DNA of 64,000 nt from contig NZ_JNYZ01000004.1 in assembly GCF_000717335.1 (NCBI RefSeq), positions 124,001-188,000 of the forward strand. Direction: 5' to 3'. Position numbers and translations under genes: made by a program. Positions 44,215-52,669 of this stretch are shown piece after piece. A model generated the notes under the pieces. That model made no database searches. It saw only the letters and a program-made list of their open reading frames with translations, and was not told the DNA's origin. Source of the DNA: Amycolatopsis jejuensis (lineage in GTDB: Bacteria; Actinomycetota; Actinomycetes; Mycobacteriales; Pseudonocardiaceae). Every line of letters starts with the position of its first letter. The stretch's first letter is position 1.

Positions 44215-45429
44215 CTAGGGCGTGTCGCGGTGGGCCGGGGATGCGGGGACGAGCACGAGCGGGAGGAAGCCGAGGTGCGGCATGTGCACCCCGGTGACGA
44301 TGCGGACGTCTCCGCCCATCTCGAGGGCGGCGAAGCGCGAGGTCAGCTGCTCCAGCAGGATCCGGTAGACCAGGCGGACGAGCGGAGCACCGATGCAGGT
44401 GTGGGCCCCGCGGCCGAACGACAGCAGCTTGCCCGCATCACTCCGGGCCACGTCGAGCTCGTAGGGCTTGCCCCATACGTCCTCGTCGTGGTTGGCCGAG
44501 GAGTAGAGCAGGTAGACGAAGGAGCCGGCCGGGATGAGCTGGCCCTCGAGCTCGACGTCGGAGGCCGTGGTCCGGCACATGTACGGGATGGGGGTCACCC
44601 TGCGCAGCAGCTCGTTGACGGCGGTCGGGATCAGCTCCGGCTCGCGCTGCAGCCGGGCGAACGCGTCAGGGTGCTCCGCCAGTGCGTGGAGACCTCCCGA
44701 GATACCCGCCGCCAAGGGCTCGTTGCCGGCGACCACGAGGTCGATGCACAACATCAGCTTGGCGCGCAGTGACAGGGAGGCGCCGCGGCCACCGGCGATG
44801 ATCGTGAGCACGTCGTCGGCGGGTGCGGCCGCCCGTTCCTCGAGAAGGACCGCGAAGTAGCGCTCCAGCGTTCCTTCCGGGTAGTCAGTGACGCTCACGC
44901 CGGACCATTGCGTGTGCTCCGGGCTCCAGACCGAGGTGAGCTCGTCGACCCACGGCACATCATGTTCGGGGATACCGAGGTAGTCGCACACCGATGCGAT
45001 GGCCAGCGTCTTGGCGATGCGAGTGTGCGCGTCGAGCACCTCGCCGGCCGGGAGCGCGTCGATCGCGGCGACGATCCGGGCCCGCAAGCGGTCTTCCCAC
45101 GCGCGGATGCGGGGCTGGACGTAGCCGGGCTGGGCCGCTGCGCGCAGCTCGGTGTGGCGGGGAGCGTCAGTCGCCAGCATGAAGTCGCCGCCGTGGACCG
45201 GGCCGTCGGTGCCGAGCTTGCGCTCCTGCACCGAGACGCCCCGGCCGGAAACGAAGATCTCCGGGTGCCGCAGCGCGAACGAAACGCTTTCATAGCTGGA
45301 AACGACCCACGCGTCCGTGCGGGCGTCGTAAGCCACCGGGGCCTCGCGGCGCAGGGCAGCCATCTCGGCATGGGGGCTGGGCAGCAGGAAGGACGGATCG
45401 TCGAGCTTGATCGCGTCGATGGCGCGCAT
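44215..45429 (-). CDS. Cytochrome P450 with non-standard I-helix
   Basis: A 404-residue soluble class I P450. The heme ligand is Cys345 in SFGRGAHTCIGAP, and the ExxR pair is Glu273/Arg276 (ELLRR). In the I-helix the usual AGxE(T)T oxygen-activation motif reads AGNEPLAAG (234-242), so the conserved Thr is replaced. It may use another residue or water, or do atypical chemistry. Electron supply is the reductase encoded 31 nt upstream. Substrate unknown; demethylation or hydroxylation is likely from context. Confidence 0.95.
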   Translation of the reverse strand: MRAIDAIKLDDPSFLLPSPHAEMAALRREAPVAYDARTDAWVVSSYESVSFALRHPEIFVSGRGVSVQERKLGTDGPVHGGDFMLATDAPRHTELRAAAQPGYVQPRIRAWEDRLRARIVAAIDALPAGEVLDAHTRIAKTLAIASVCDYLGIPEHDVPWVDELTSVWSPEHTQWSGVSVTDYPEGTLERYFAVLLEERAAAPADDVLTIIAGGRGASLSLRAKLMLCIDLVVAGNEPLAAGISGGLHALAEHPDAFARLQREPELIPTAVNELLRRVTPIPYMCRTTASDVELEGQLIPAGSFVYLLYSSANHDEDVWGKPYELDVARSDAGKLLSFGRGAHTCIGAPLVRLVYRILLEQLTSRFAALEMGGDVRIVTGVHMPHLGFLPLVLVPASPAHRDTP

Positions 45430-45460
45430 GGTGATCCTTCGGGTCGGCGGGCGCCCCGGC

Positions 45461-46426
45461 TCAGAGCCGGAGCGAAAGAACAGGGCATTTGCTGCGGCCG
45501 ACGCAGACCATCATCCGGTCGTTCGCCGCCCGCTCTTCGTCGCTCAGGTAGTCGTCGCGGTGGTCCGGGAGGCCGGCCACCACCTCGGTCTCGCAGGTGC
45601 CGCAGTAGCCCTCCGCACACGAGGTCGGGATGTAGATCCCCGCGTCTTCCAGCACTGAGACGATGGTCTGATCGGCCGGAACGACCAGGCGACGGGCACT
45701 GTCGACGAGCTCCACCTCGAAGGCGCTGTCGCCGTCGTGGTGCGCCGCGCCCGAGGCATCCCCGCGAGCGGCGAACCGTTCGACGTACGGCGCGGGCCGG
45801 CCGAGTTCGGCGCACTCCTTCTCCACCGCGGCGAGCAGGGGCTCCGGCCCACAGCAGTAGATCCGCGCATCGTCGCCCGCTGCCCGCAGCGCGGTGGCGA
45901 GGTCGAGCAGGCCCACCTCGTCCTGGGGGGCGATGGTGACGTGGCCGGCGTACGCCGCAAGCTCGTCGAGGAAGGCCATCGACGCGCGGCGGCGACCGCC
46001 GTACAGCAGTCTCCAGCGGGCATCCTGCGCCGCGGCGGCCCGGATCATCGGCAGCAGCGGCGTGATGCCGATGCCGCCGGCGACGAACAGGTACTCCTCG
46101 GCAGGCAGGAGGGCGAAGTTGTTGCGGGGCCCGACGACGTCGATCACGGCGCCGACCCGGAGCTGCTCGTGGACGTAGGCGGATCCTCCGCGACCGTCTC
46201 GCTCCAGCAGGACGGCGACCCGCCAGCGTGTCGGGTCGGAGACGTCGCCGCACAGCGAGTACTGCCGGATGAGGTCGTCCCGGAGCACCAGGTCGACGTG
46301 CGCGCCCGGCTCGGGGCGGGCCAAGGAGCCGCCGTCGATCGGCACCAGCTCGACCGACAGCACCCCCTCGGCCTCCCACGTCATCGCGCGCACCCGCATC
46401 GGCCGCGCATTTCTGGTTGCACTCAT
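45461..46426 (-). CDS. Phthalate dioxygenase reductase-like (VanB-type) FMN/2Fe-2S protein
   Basis: A 321-residue reductase that passes electrons from NAD(P)H to an oxygenase. The flavin site is RQYSLCG, the nicotinamide site is LFVAGGIGITPLLPM, and IYCCGPEPLL follows. A C-terminal plant-type 2Fe-2S domain has CAEGYCGTCETEV and a last Cys in MMVCVGRS. This one-component reductase directly upstream of a P450 is the probable redox partner. The ATG overlaps the amidohydrolase stop (ATGA). Confidence 0.93.
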   Translation of the reverse strand: MSATRNARPMRVRAMTWEAEGVLSVELVPIDGGSLARPEPGAHVDLVLRDDLIRQYSLCGDVSDPTRWRVAVLLERDGRGGSAYVHEQLRVGAVIDVVGPRNNFALLPAEEYLFVAGGIGITPLLPMIRAAAAQDARWRLLYGGRRRASMAFLDELAAYAGHVTIAPQDEVGLLDLATALRAAGDDARIYCCGPEPLLAAVEKECAELGRPAPYVERFAARGDASGAAHHDGDSAFEVELVDSARRLVVPADQTIVSVLEDAGIYIPTSCAEGYCGTCETEVVAGLPDHRDDYLSDEERAANDRMMVCVGRSKCPVLSLRL

Positions 46427-47592
46427 TGCGCACCGTGCTTTCGCACGCACTCCACGCCGTCCTTCATGACCATCACGACGTCGTCGAGGGCCGTCAGGTC
46501 GGCGAAGGGGTCGCCGCGCAGGGCGACCAGGTCGGCCCGGCAGCCCGGCTGGATCGAGCCCACGCTGCCGGTCATCCCGAGCAGCTCGGCACCGCCGGAA
46601 GTTGCCGCAACGAGAGCCGCAGCGACGGACATACCGCAGTCGACGGCGAGCCGGATCTCGGCCGCCATCGCTCCGGGCAGGTGGTTGGTACCCAGTGCGA
46701 TGCGCACCCCGGCATCGATCGCGGCGCTCATCCGCCGGGCGATCCCGTGCCGCGCCTCGCGGAGTTCGCCGATCCCGTGGTCCGGCCCGAGCCGGTCGAT
46801 GACGCTCTCCAGCCCGGACGGCTCGAAATCGAACGCCAACGTCGAGACCAGCCAGGTCCCGGCCGCCGACATCGCCGCGATATCGGCGTCGGACAGCTCG
46901 AAGCCGTGCTCGATGCTGCGCACCCCGGCGTCGATGGCCGTGCGGATGGCCGGGCCGCCGTGACCGTGTGCAGCGACATAAGACCCGTGACGGCGCGCTT
47001 CGTCTACAGCCGCGGCAACGGCCTCGGCCGAGAACAGCTGATCGCGACCACCCTCGGCGCCCTCGGTCAGATGGATCTTGAGGAAATCCACCTGCCGTTC
47101 GAAGTTGTCGCTCGCGATCCGCCGTACGCCGGCCACCTCGTCTGGCGCGTCAGCTGACCGGCATCCCTCCGCGGTGATCGCCTGCCCCGCGACGACCAGC
47201 CTCGGTCCATCGAGCTCCCCCTTCGACAAAGCCGTGCGTGCGTGGACATCCACCCCGCCGGGCTCGCCCATCACCCGCATGGTCGTCGTGCCGGACCGCA
47301 ATGCCGTGCGGAGGTTGCCGGGCACCGAGAGCGCCCGTTCGACCAGCCCGGGTTCGCGAGGCCACTCGTCACGCAGGATCGGATAGGTGCTCAGGTGGGA
47401 ATGGGCATCGACCAGGCCGGGCAGCACGAAGCAGCCGGAGAGATCGACGACCGGGAGATCGGGATCCACGGGTCCGCTCGCAAACAGCCCGTCGCGCACG
47501 ATCACGACCTGGTCGTAGCCGACGTCGGCCCCGGTGCCGTCGAACAGCGCACCACAGCGGACCGCGAAGGACCGCGGGTCACTCGTGCTCAT
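46423..47592 (-). CDS. Metal-dependent amidohydrolase (imidazolonepropionase/prolidase-like group)
   Basis: A 389-residue amidohydrolase-superfamily enzyme, which hydrolyses C-N (or other) bonds with one or two metals. CGALFDGTGADVG and GLVDAHSHLSTYP supply the first metal His pair; HGHGGPAIRTAIDAG, RSIEHGFELSD and the late LGTNHLPG follow, and it ends with ADLVALRGDPFADL. In LGTNHLPG the usual Asp after T is Asn, which could weaken one metal site. The ATG at 47592 has GAGGGA 7 nt upstream. An alternative ATG at 47607 lies 6 nt after a TATTAT -10 element and could be a leaderless start. It is first in the P450 operon. Confidence 0.9.
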   Translation of the reverse strand: MSTSDPRSFAVRCGALFDGTGADVGYDQVVIVRDGLFASGPVDPDLPVVDLSGCFVLPGLVDAHSHLSTYPILRDEWPREPGLVERALSVPGNLRTALRSGTTTMRVMGEPGGVDVHARTALSKGELDGPRLVVAGQAITAEGCRSADAPDEVAGVRRIASDNFERQVDFLKIHLTEGAEGGRDQLFSAEAVAAAVDEARRHGSYVAAHGHGGPAIRTAIDAGVRSIEHGFELSDADIAAMSAAGTWLVSTLAFDFEPSGLESVIDRLGPDHGIGELREARHGIARRMSAAIDAGVRIALGTNHLPGAMAAEIRLAVDCGMSVAAALVAATSGGAELLGMTGSVGSIQPGCRADLVALRGDPFADLTALDDVVMVMKDGVECVRKHGAQ

Positions 47593-47620
47593 CGGTTCGT
47601 CCCTCATCGCTCGATAATAT

Positions 47621-47638
47621 CTTTCGGTCGATAGAAAG
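47621..47638. promoter_or_regulatory. Island operator O2, promoter of the amidohydrolase-P450-lyase operon
   Basis: CTTTCGGTCGATAGAAAG, placed just upstream of a minus-strand TATTAT (-10) and the amidohydrolase start, and just after the RidA stop. Confidence 0.78.
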
Positions 47639-47651
47639 TCGAGACTCGACC

Positions 47652-47999
47652 TCACTCCCCGCGGTAGGCCCATCCCTCGATCTCGACGGAGGCGCCGAAG
47701 GGGAGCTCGCGAACGGCGACCGCGCTGCGCGCCGGGAAGTCCTGGGTGAAGACGAGTGCGTACTCCGCATTCATTGCCGCGAAGTCGTCCATCGACACCA
47801 GGAAGACGTTGGTCTTGATGACATCCGCGGCGGTGAGTCCGTGCTCGGCGAGCTGGGCCACGAGGTTCGCTAGTGCCTGGCGAGTCTGTGCGGCGACGCC
47901 CCCCTCGACCAGGGTGCCGTCGACGGCGCCGATCTGCCCGGAGAGGGCGACGAGGTTGCCCGCGGCGACGGAGCGGCGCAAGGGAAGTGGTGCAGACAT
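47652..47999 (-). CDS. RidA-family enamine/imine deaminase
   Basis: A 115-residue Rid/YjgF/UK114 protein. These hydrolyse reactive enamines and imines released by PLP or amine-oxidising enzymes. VALSGQIGAVDGTLV, VIKTNVFLVSMDDF and FPARSAVAVRELPFGASVEI are family features; the Arg of PARSAV is the carboxylate-binding active-site residue. Its presence implies an amino- or imino-intermediate in the pathway of the island. It lies 37 nt after the Gfo/Idh gene and is probably in its operon. Confidence 0.93.
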   Translation of the reverse strand: MSAPLPLRRSVAAGNLVALSGQIGAVDGTLVEGGVAAQTRQALANLVAQLAEHGLTAADVIKTNVFLVSMDDFAAMNAEYALVFTQDFPARSAVAVRELPFGASVEIEGWAYRGE

Positions 48000-48036
48000 G
48001 GCTTTTCTCCTCTGTTGGTTTGAACTAGCGGTTGGA

Positions 48037-49092
48037 TCAGTTGGCCATCTGGTAGGCGACGGCGGCAGGCTCGCCGCCGTGTTCGAGGCGCACCGGCCGG
48101 CCCTCGATAAGCGACCGTTCGGCTGCCAGGGCAAGCACCAGCGCGGCCCGCCCCTCGGCCGCGGTCGCGCCCATCGAGCCGGCCTCGGGTTCGCCGCGGA
48201 TGGCGGCACACAGGTCGGCGAGGAGGGCGACGTAGGCCGTATCGAACCGCTCGGCCGCGTCAGCCGGAAGCTTCTGCGTCATCGCGCCCGCCCGCAGTTC
48301 GGTCACGGCGGGTCCTTGGCTGTCGCCGATCCGGAGCGTCGCCTCGGAACCGATCACCTCCGCGCGGCACTCGAAGCCGAAGCGGGCATTGGTGCCGTTG
48401 TCGATCACGCCCAGGGCCCCGCTTGCGAAGCGCAAGGAGGTGATCAGGTTCTCCGCCGGCGCGCCCTCGGCGACCGAACCACCGTTGATGGCCTGCCCGA
48501 CGACGGAGATCTCGTCGATCTCCCCGAGCAGCCAGCGCGCGGCGTCGAGATCGTGGATGTTCCCGTGAATCAGCAGGTCGCGCAGTGCGTCGCCGTCGAA
48601 GAGCTCGCGCTCGCGAAACGAGGCGAAGTACAGGCGAGGCGCGCCCACGCGTCCGTCGCGTACCAGCGCCGCCCCATGGCACCAGTCCGCGTCGTGACGC
48701 CGCTGGAAGCCCACCCGGACCACGACGCCGCTCTCCTCGACCGCGGCCACCACCCGGTCTGCCTCGGCGAGATCGGCCGTCATCGGCTTCTCGCACAGCA
48801 CGTGCTTGCCGGCGTGCACGGCGGCGATCGTTTGCTCGCCGTGCAGCGCCGTCGGGGTCGCGACGACGACGGCGTCGACGTCGGGCCGGGCAAGGACATC
48901 GGCGTACGACGCACACGCGACCGCTCCGAGCTCGTCAGCAACGCGCTTGGCCCGGCCGGCGTCGATGTCGGTGACCGCAACGAGATGCGCCCCGGGCACG
49001 CGATGGGCGAGGTTGCGCGCATGCACCGCGCCCATCCCGCCGACAGCGACGACGCCGAATCCGATCGGCCCGGACATGGATGGTGCGCTCAC
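48037..49092 (-). CDS. Gfo/Idh/MocA-family NAD(P) oxidoreductase
   Basis: A 351-residue dehydrogenase of the myo-inositol dehydrogenase type. The nucleotide site is GVVAVGGMGAVHARNL, and the conserved CEKPMTADL contains the Glu-Lys-Pro catalytic motif. The C-terminal half shows LIHGNIHDLDAARWL with the usual catalytic Asp/His. Substrates of relatives are sugars, cyclitols or sugar-like acids. GTG start 6 nt after GGAGGA. Operator O3 lies about 95 nt upstream. It leads the operon with ridA. Confidence 0.93.
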   Translation of the reverse strand: MSAPSMSGPIGFGVVAVGGMGAVHARNLAHRVPGAHLVAVTDIDAGRAKRVADELGAVACASYADVLARPDVDAVVVATPTALHGEQTIAAVHAGKHVLCEKPMTADLAEADRVVAAVEESGVVVRVGFQRRHDADWCHGAALVRDGRVGAPRLYFASFRERELFDGDALRDLLIHGNIHDLDAARWLLGEIDEISVVGQAINGGSVAEGAPAENLITSLRFASGALGVIDNGTNARFGFECRAEVIGSEATLRIGDSQGPAVTELRAGAMTQKLPADAAERFDTAYVALLADLCAAIRGEPEAGSMGATAAEGRAALVLALAAERSLIEGRPVRLEHGGEPAAVAYQMAN

Positions 49093-49185
49093 GGTGGGTC
49101 CTCCGTCGTCCGCTGATGCATGGGGCCGGGAGGAGCGGCCCGGCGGGCCGCCGAAACATCCGGCGGACCGACCGTAGCATGTATT

Positions 49186-49203
49186 CTTTCAATCGATCGA
49201 TAT
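49186..49203. promoter_or_regulatory. Island operator O3, between Gfo/Idh and small membrane protein genes
   Basis: CTTTCAATCGATCGATAT, 13 of 18 matches to O1, in an AT-rich patch between divergent genes. Confidence 0.6.
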
Positions 49204-49242
49204 TTTTGATCGAGTCATGGCTTCCGCAGGCAGGAGAAGGCG

Positions 49243-49488
49243 ATGGAGCTGGCGGTGCAAGTAGTGCAGGTGCTCGGCTCGATCGCGATCCTGACCGGCT
49301 TCACGCTCGTGCAGCGCGGCCGGATCGGTCCGAACTCCTACGCGTACCTGCTGCTCAACACCTGCGGCGCAATCGCGCTGTGCACGGCCGCGGCCAGCGC
49401 CCGGCAATGGGGCTTCATGCTGCTCGAGGTGGTGTGGGTGGCGACGACGGCCCACGCGCTGGTGCGCCGGATCCGCCGCGGCGCATGA
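49243..49488 (+). CDS. Small two- to three-helix membrane protein
   Basis: An 81-residue hydrophobic protein resembling the CBU_0592-like family. LAVQVVQVLGSIAILTGFTL is the first helix, NSYAYLLLNTCGAIALCTAA the second, and a third ends in LVRRIRR. Function unknown. AGGAGAAGG precedes the ATG. It is divergent from the Gfo/Idh gene across operator O3, so it may be part of the same regulon. Convergent with the TetR gene. Confidence 0.78.
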   Translation: MELAVQVVQVLGSIAILTGFTLVQRGRIGPNSYAYLLLNTCGAIALCTAAASARQWGFMLLEVVWVATTAHALVRRIRRGA

Positions 49489-49554
49489 TCGCGCCGAGCT
49501 CCGGGCATCGCGCGCCACCGCGTGGGCCGCAAGAAGGAGGAGAGGCCAGGAGGC

Positions 49555-50271
49555 TCAGTCGCCGGTCGCGGCGGGGCTCGGCGCGAGCGCCAGGTGATCG
49601 AGGGCACGAGCGACGGTGTCGTCGAGATCGCCGCGATCGGCGAGGAGGAGCCGCAACGCGGCGGAGGCCACGGCGGTCGCAGTCTCCGCGGCATCGTCGC
49701 GCCCGCTGCGGAACCACTGCATGGGGCTCTCGACCATCGCGATGACCATCTCGGTCGCGAGCGCGAGTGTCATTCCCCCGAAGGACCCATCGGCCAGCCC
49801 CTCGGCGATGTAGCGGGAGTAGGCCGCGCGCAGCTTCTTCTCCTCGGCCCAGAAAGCCTCGAAGTTCGGCGGCTTGGCCTCGGGGAGGTTCAGCAGAGCC
49901 GACAGATTGTGCTCCTCTGCGCACATCGCGGCCGTGTCCCGGTAGCAAAGCAGGTAGAGCTTCTCGCTCGCCGGGAGATCCACGCCGTCGAGCCAGGCGA
50001 CATGTTCCACCGCGGGCAGGCTCATGTCGAGCAGCGTGCCGAGGATGTCCAGCTTCCGGGGGAAGTAGTGGAACATCGACCCCTGCTCCAGACCCGCCGC
50101 CTCGGCGATCTGACGCGTGGTCGTCGCACTGAAGCCCTGCCTCGCGAACAGCGCAGCCGCTGCGTCGAGGATCTGCTCCCTCGCCGAGGCCCCTGCCGGC
50201 ATGGGACGTTTGCGCGGACGACCGGGGCGGCGGGGCTCGGCAGGAGCGCGCCCCTGCGATGCTGACGACAC
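49555..50271 (-). CDS. TetR-family transcriptional regulator of the catabolic island
   Basis: A 238-residue repressor. The N-terminus is basic (RRPGRPRKRP), the helix-turn-helix reads TTTRQIAEAAGLEQGSMF, and the C-terminal ligand domain is helical. I chose the GTG at 50271 because AGGGGG lies 7 nt upstream. A related 18-bp site, O4, is at 50290, directly upstream, pointing to autoregulation. The four other sites in the island suggest that it controls every transcription unit there. The ligand is probably the island's substrate or a CoA/acid derivative. Confidence 0.92.
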   Translation of the reverse strand: MSSASQGRAPAEPRRPGRPRKRPMPAGASAREQILDAAAALFARQGFSATTTRQIAEAAGLEQGSMFHYFPRKLDILGTLLDMSLPAVEHVAWLDGVDLPASEKLYLLCYRDTAAMCAEEHNLSALLNLPEAKPPNFEAFWAEEKKLRAAYSRYIAEGLADGSFGGMTLALATEMVIAMVESPMQWFRSGRDDAAETATAVASAALRLLLADRGDLDDTVARALDHLALAPSPAATGD

Positions 50272-50289
50272 GCTCAACCCCCTACTGTG

Positions 50290-50307
50290 AGTTCGTTCGC
50301 TTGAAAG
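50290..50307. promoter_or_regulatory. Island operator O4, upstream of the TetR gene
   Basis: AGTTCGTTCGCTTGAAAG, 14 of 18 matches to O1, about 20 bp before the TetR GTG start. It would mediate autorepression. Confidence 0.6.
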
Positions 50308-50362
50308 ATACCCCAGTGCGGGCCGGCCCGGCGGCGAGCACTGCCTGGTGCAACGACCATCG

Positions 50363-51367
50363 TCATCGCACCACGACCGGCGGCAGCACCTCGTGCGGCG
50401 GTGGCTTGCCCGCGGCCATCGCGAGCGCATTGAGCGCCGCGAGCCGGGACATCTCACCGCGCACCGATCGGGTCGCGCTGCCGAGATGCGGCAGCAACAC
50501 GACGTTGGCCAGGTCGGCCAGGCCGGGCGCGAGCGCGGGCTCCAGCTCGTAGACGTCCAGCCCGGCGCCCGCGATGGCGCCGGTGCGCAGCCCGTCGACG
50601 AGTGCCACCTCGTCGACGATCGGACCGCGCGCGGTGTTGATCACGATCGCATCCGGGCGCATCGCGGCCAGGGCGTTGCGGTCGATCAGGTGGCGCGTCT
50701 GGGGCGACAGTGGCACGTGCAACGACACGAAGTGGCTGTCGGCGAGCAGCGTGTCGAGGCCGACCTGGATTGCCTCGCCGCCGGCGACCGTGCGCTCCTC
50801 GGGGCTGCGTGAACGGTTGCCGTCGTGCACCGTCGTGAAGCACACCCGCATCCCGAACCCGAAAGCGCGCCGCGCGACCGCCCGCGCGATCCTCCCCCAG
50901 CCGACCAGGCCGAGCGTGCGGCCCGACACGTCAGACCCGAGCAGCAGGTCCGGTTTCACCCCGGCGAAGCCGCCGCTGCGCACCAATTGGTCGCCCTCCA
51001 GACAGCGCCGCGCCGTGGCCAGCATGAGAAGGAGCGCGATGTCCGCCGTGGGGTCGGTCAGCACGCCAGGCGTGTTTCCGACCCGGATACCGCGCCGGGC
51101 GGCTGCCGCGACGTCGATGTTGTCGCAGCCGACGGCGTAGTTGGACACGCCCCGCAGTGCCGCCCGCGCCAGCAGCTCCTCGTCGATCCGGTCGGCCGCC
51201 TGAGTGAGGACGACCTCGAAGCCGCCGGACGCGCAGAGATCACTGAGCTCGGAATACGACGGCGGAGTTTCCAGTACCGTGGTCGGTCCGGCGGCCTCCA
51301 GCAGTGCGATACCGGGACCGGGGACTGCCCGGGTCACCAGGAATCGTGGCGCCGACAACGTCTGCAC
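50363..51367 (-). CDS. D-2-hydroxyacid dehydrogenase (glyoxylate/hydroxypyruvate reductase-like)
   Basis: A 334-residue NAD-dependent enzyme that interconverts 2-oxoacids and D-2-hydroxyacids. The nucleotide site GLVGWGRIARAVA has Ala in place of the third Gly. The catalytic Arg is in NTARGPIVDE, the Glu in DVYELEP and the His in LLPHLGSAT. The GTG start follows GAGGAGG by 5 nt. It is divergent from the M24 gene, with operator O5 between them. It probably handles a 2-oxoacid product of the island's dehydratase/lyase steps. Confidence 0.93.
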   Translation of the reverse strand: MQTLSAPRFLVTRAVPGPGIALLEAAGPTTVLETPPSYSELSDLCASGGFEVVLTQAADRIDEELLARAALRGVSNYAVGCDNIDVAAAARRGIRVGNTPGVLTDPTADIALLLMLATARRCLEGDQLVRSGGFAGVKPDLLLGSDVSGRTLGLVGWGRIARAVARRAFGFGMRVCFTTVHDGNRSRSPEERTVAGGEAIQVGLDTLLADSHFVSLHVPLSPQTRHLIDRNALAAMRPDAIVINTARGPIVDEVALVDGLRTGAIAGAGLDVYELEPALAPGLADLANVVLLPHLGSATRSVRGEMSRLAALNALAMAAGKPPPHEVLPPVVVR

Positions 51368-51405
51368 CGATGCCTCCTCTGTAGCCTGTTTCCGCACACC
51401 CTATT

Positions 51406-51423
51406 GTATCGGTCGAACGAAAG
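51406..51423. promoter_or_regulatory. Island operator O5, between hydroxyacid dehydrogenase and M24 genes
   Basis: On the minus strand CTTTCGTTCGACCGATAC, 14 of 18 matches to O1 with the first 11 bases identical. It lies 18 nt before the M24 start and about 40 nt before the dehydrogenase start. Confidence 0.68.
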
Positions 51424-51440
51424 AAACTACAGTGTGGCTC

Positions 51441-52631
51441 ATGACCGCCGACGACAGCGTCCAGAGCCGCCAGATCTTCGACCGGGCCCGCCGCGACCGT
51501 TCGCATCTCTTCGATCGAGAGCGCTTCCAGGGGGCGATGGCCGACGACGGCTTCGATGCCGTGGTGGCACTCAGCGGGATGAACGTCAGCTACACCGGGG
51601 GCGTGTTCACCAAGGGCGAGGAGACCCCCGACGCGGTGCTCACCCGCGCCGACGGCGCGCAAATCCTCATCTCGGCCGAGGACTACGCGATGTGCTTCAA
51701 GGAGACCACCTGGATCGAGGACGTGCGGCCATTCCGCCACAACGACGACATCGACGGGACCTTCCTCGGACTGCTCGCGGAAGCGATCGACGATCTCGGG
51801 CTGGCCGGTTCACGGATCGGGATCGAGGGGCCGTTGCGTCCCGAGACGGTGGAGCCACTGCGTGCCCGCGCCCCTCGCGCCTCCTGGGGAGACGCGCGTC
51901 CGGTCTTCGACCGCGTCCGGCGAGTCAAGACCCCGGGCGAGATCGAGCTCTACCGGGCCGCCATGCGCTGCACCCAGGCGGCCGTACGTCGCGGATGGGC
52001 CGAATCCCGGGCCGGCGACACCGAAAAGACGGTCGCCGCCCGAATCCAGGCCGCCGGTCTCGAACTAGGCGCCGACTGGACCTCCCACTGCCAGATGCAG
52101 TCGGGGCCCCACTCGACCGTTGGGATGGCCGCCTCGCTGGAGAACCCCCTTCGGGAGGGCGAGGTGGTCCATGTCGACTACGGCGGGATTTTCTGCGGCT
52201 ACCGCACCGACTTCGCCCGCAACGCCTCCGTCGTCAAGCCGACCCCCGCGCAGGCATCGATCTACGCGCGCCTGGCCGACATCCAGCACCACCTCCTCGA
52301 CTCGCTGCAGCCAGGCATGCCGGCGGCCGAGGTCTGGGCTCTCAACGAGGCGGCGTTCCGCCGCTCGGCCGGCCTGGTCCACCCATGGGCGCTCGTGGGG
52401 CACGGCATCGGGCTGGAAATCCACGAAGGCATCACTCTCAGCGCCGAATCCACCGATGTCCTCGAGCCCGGGATGCTCATCAACGTCGAGCCCAGCCACT
52501 TCGAGCCCGGGGACGCGCGGTATCACATCGAAGACACGGTCGTGGTCACCGAGAGCGGTGTCGAGATCCTCGCGAATGCCGAGGTGACCGGCTCGTCCTT
52601 GGTCAGCACCACGCTGCAGATCATTCCGTGA
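51441..52631 (+). CDS. M24-family (Xaa-Pro peptidase / creatinase-fold) hydrolase
   Basis: A 396-residue pita-bread-fold enzyme with an N-terminal creatinase-like domain (ALSGMNVSYTGGVF). The metal ligands of the catalytic domain are present: Asp in VHVDYGG, Asp in YRTDFAR, His in GHGIGLEIHE, and Glu in NVEPSHFE and IEDTVVVTE. Family members include Xaa-Pro peptidases, creatinase and ectoine hydrolase, so C-N hydrolysis of a non-peptide substrate is possible. It starts at ATG, 38 nt before the dehydratase gene and in the same operon. Confidence 0.92.
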   Translation: MTADDSVQSRQIFDRARRDRSHLFDRERFQGAMADDGFDAVVALSGMNVSYTGGVFTKGEETPDAVLTRADGAQILISAEDYAMCFKETTWIEDVRPFRHNDDIDGTFLGLLAEAIDDLGLAGSRIGIEGPLRPETVEPLRARAPRASWGDARPVFDRVRRVKTPGEIELYRAAMRCTQAAVRRGWAESRAGDTEKTVAARIQAAGLELGADWTSHCQMQSGPHSTVGMAASLENPLREGEVVHVDYGGIFCGYRTDFARNASVVKPTPAQASIYARLADIQHHLLDSLQPGMPAAEVWALNEAAFRRSAGLVHPWALVGHGIGLEIHEGITLSAESTDVLEPGMLINVEPSHFEPGDARYHIEDTVVVTESGVEILANAEVTGSSLVSTTLQIIP

Positions 52632-52669
52632 GCGCCCCGCCGACTTCAGTTCTCGTACAAAGGAGCTCC

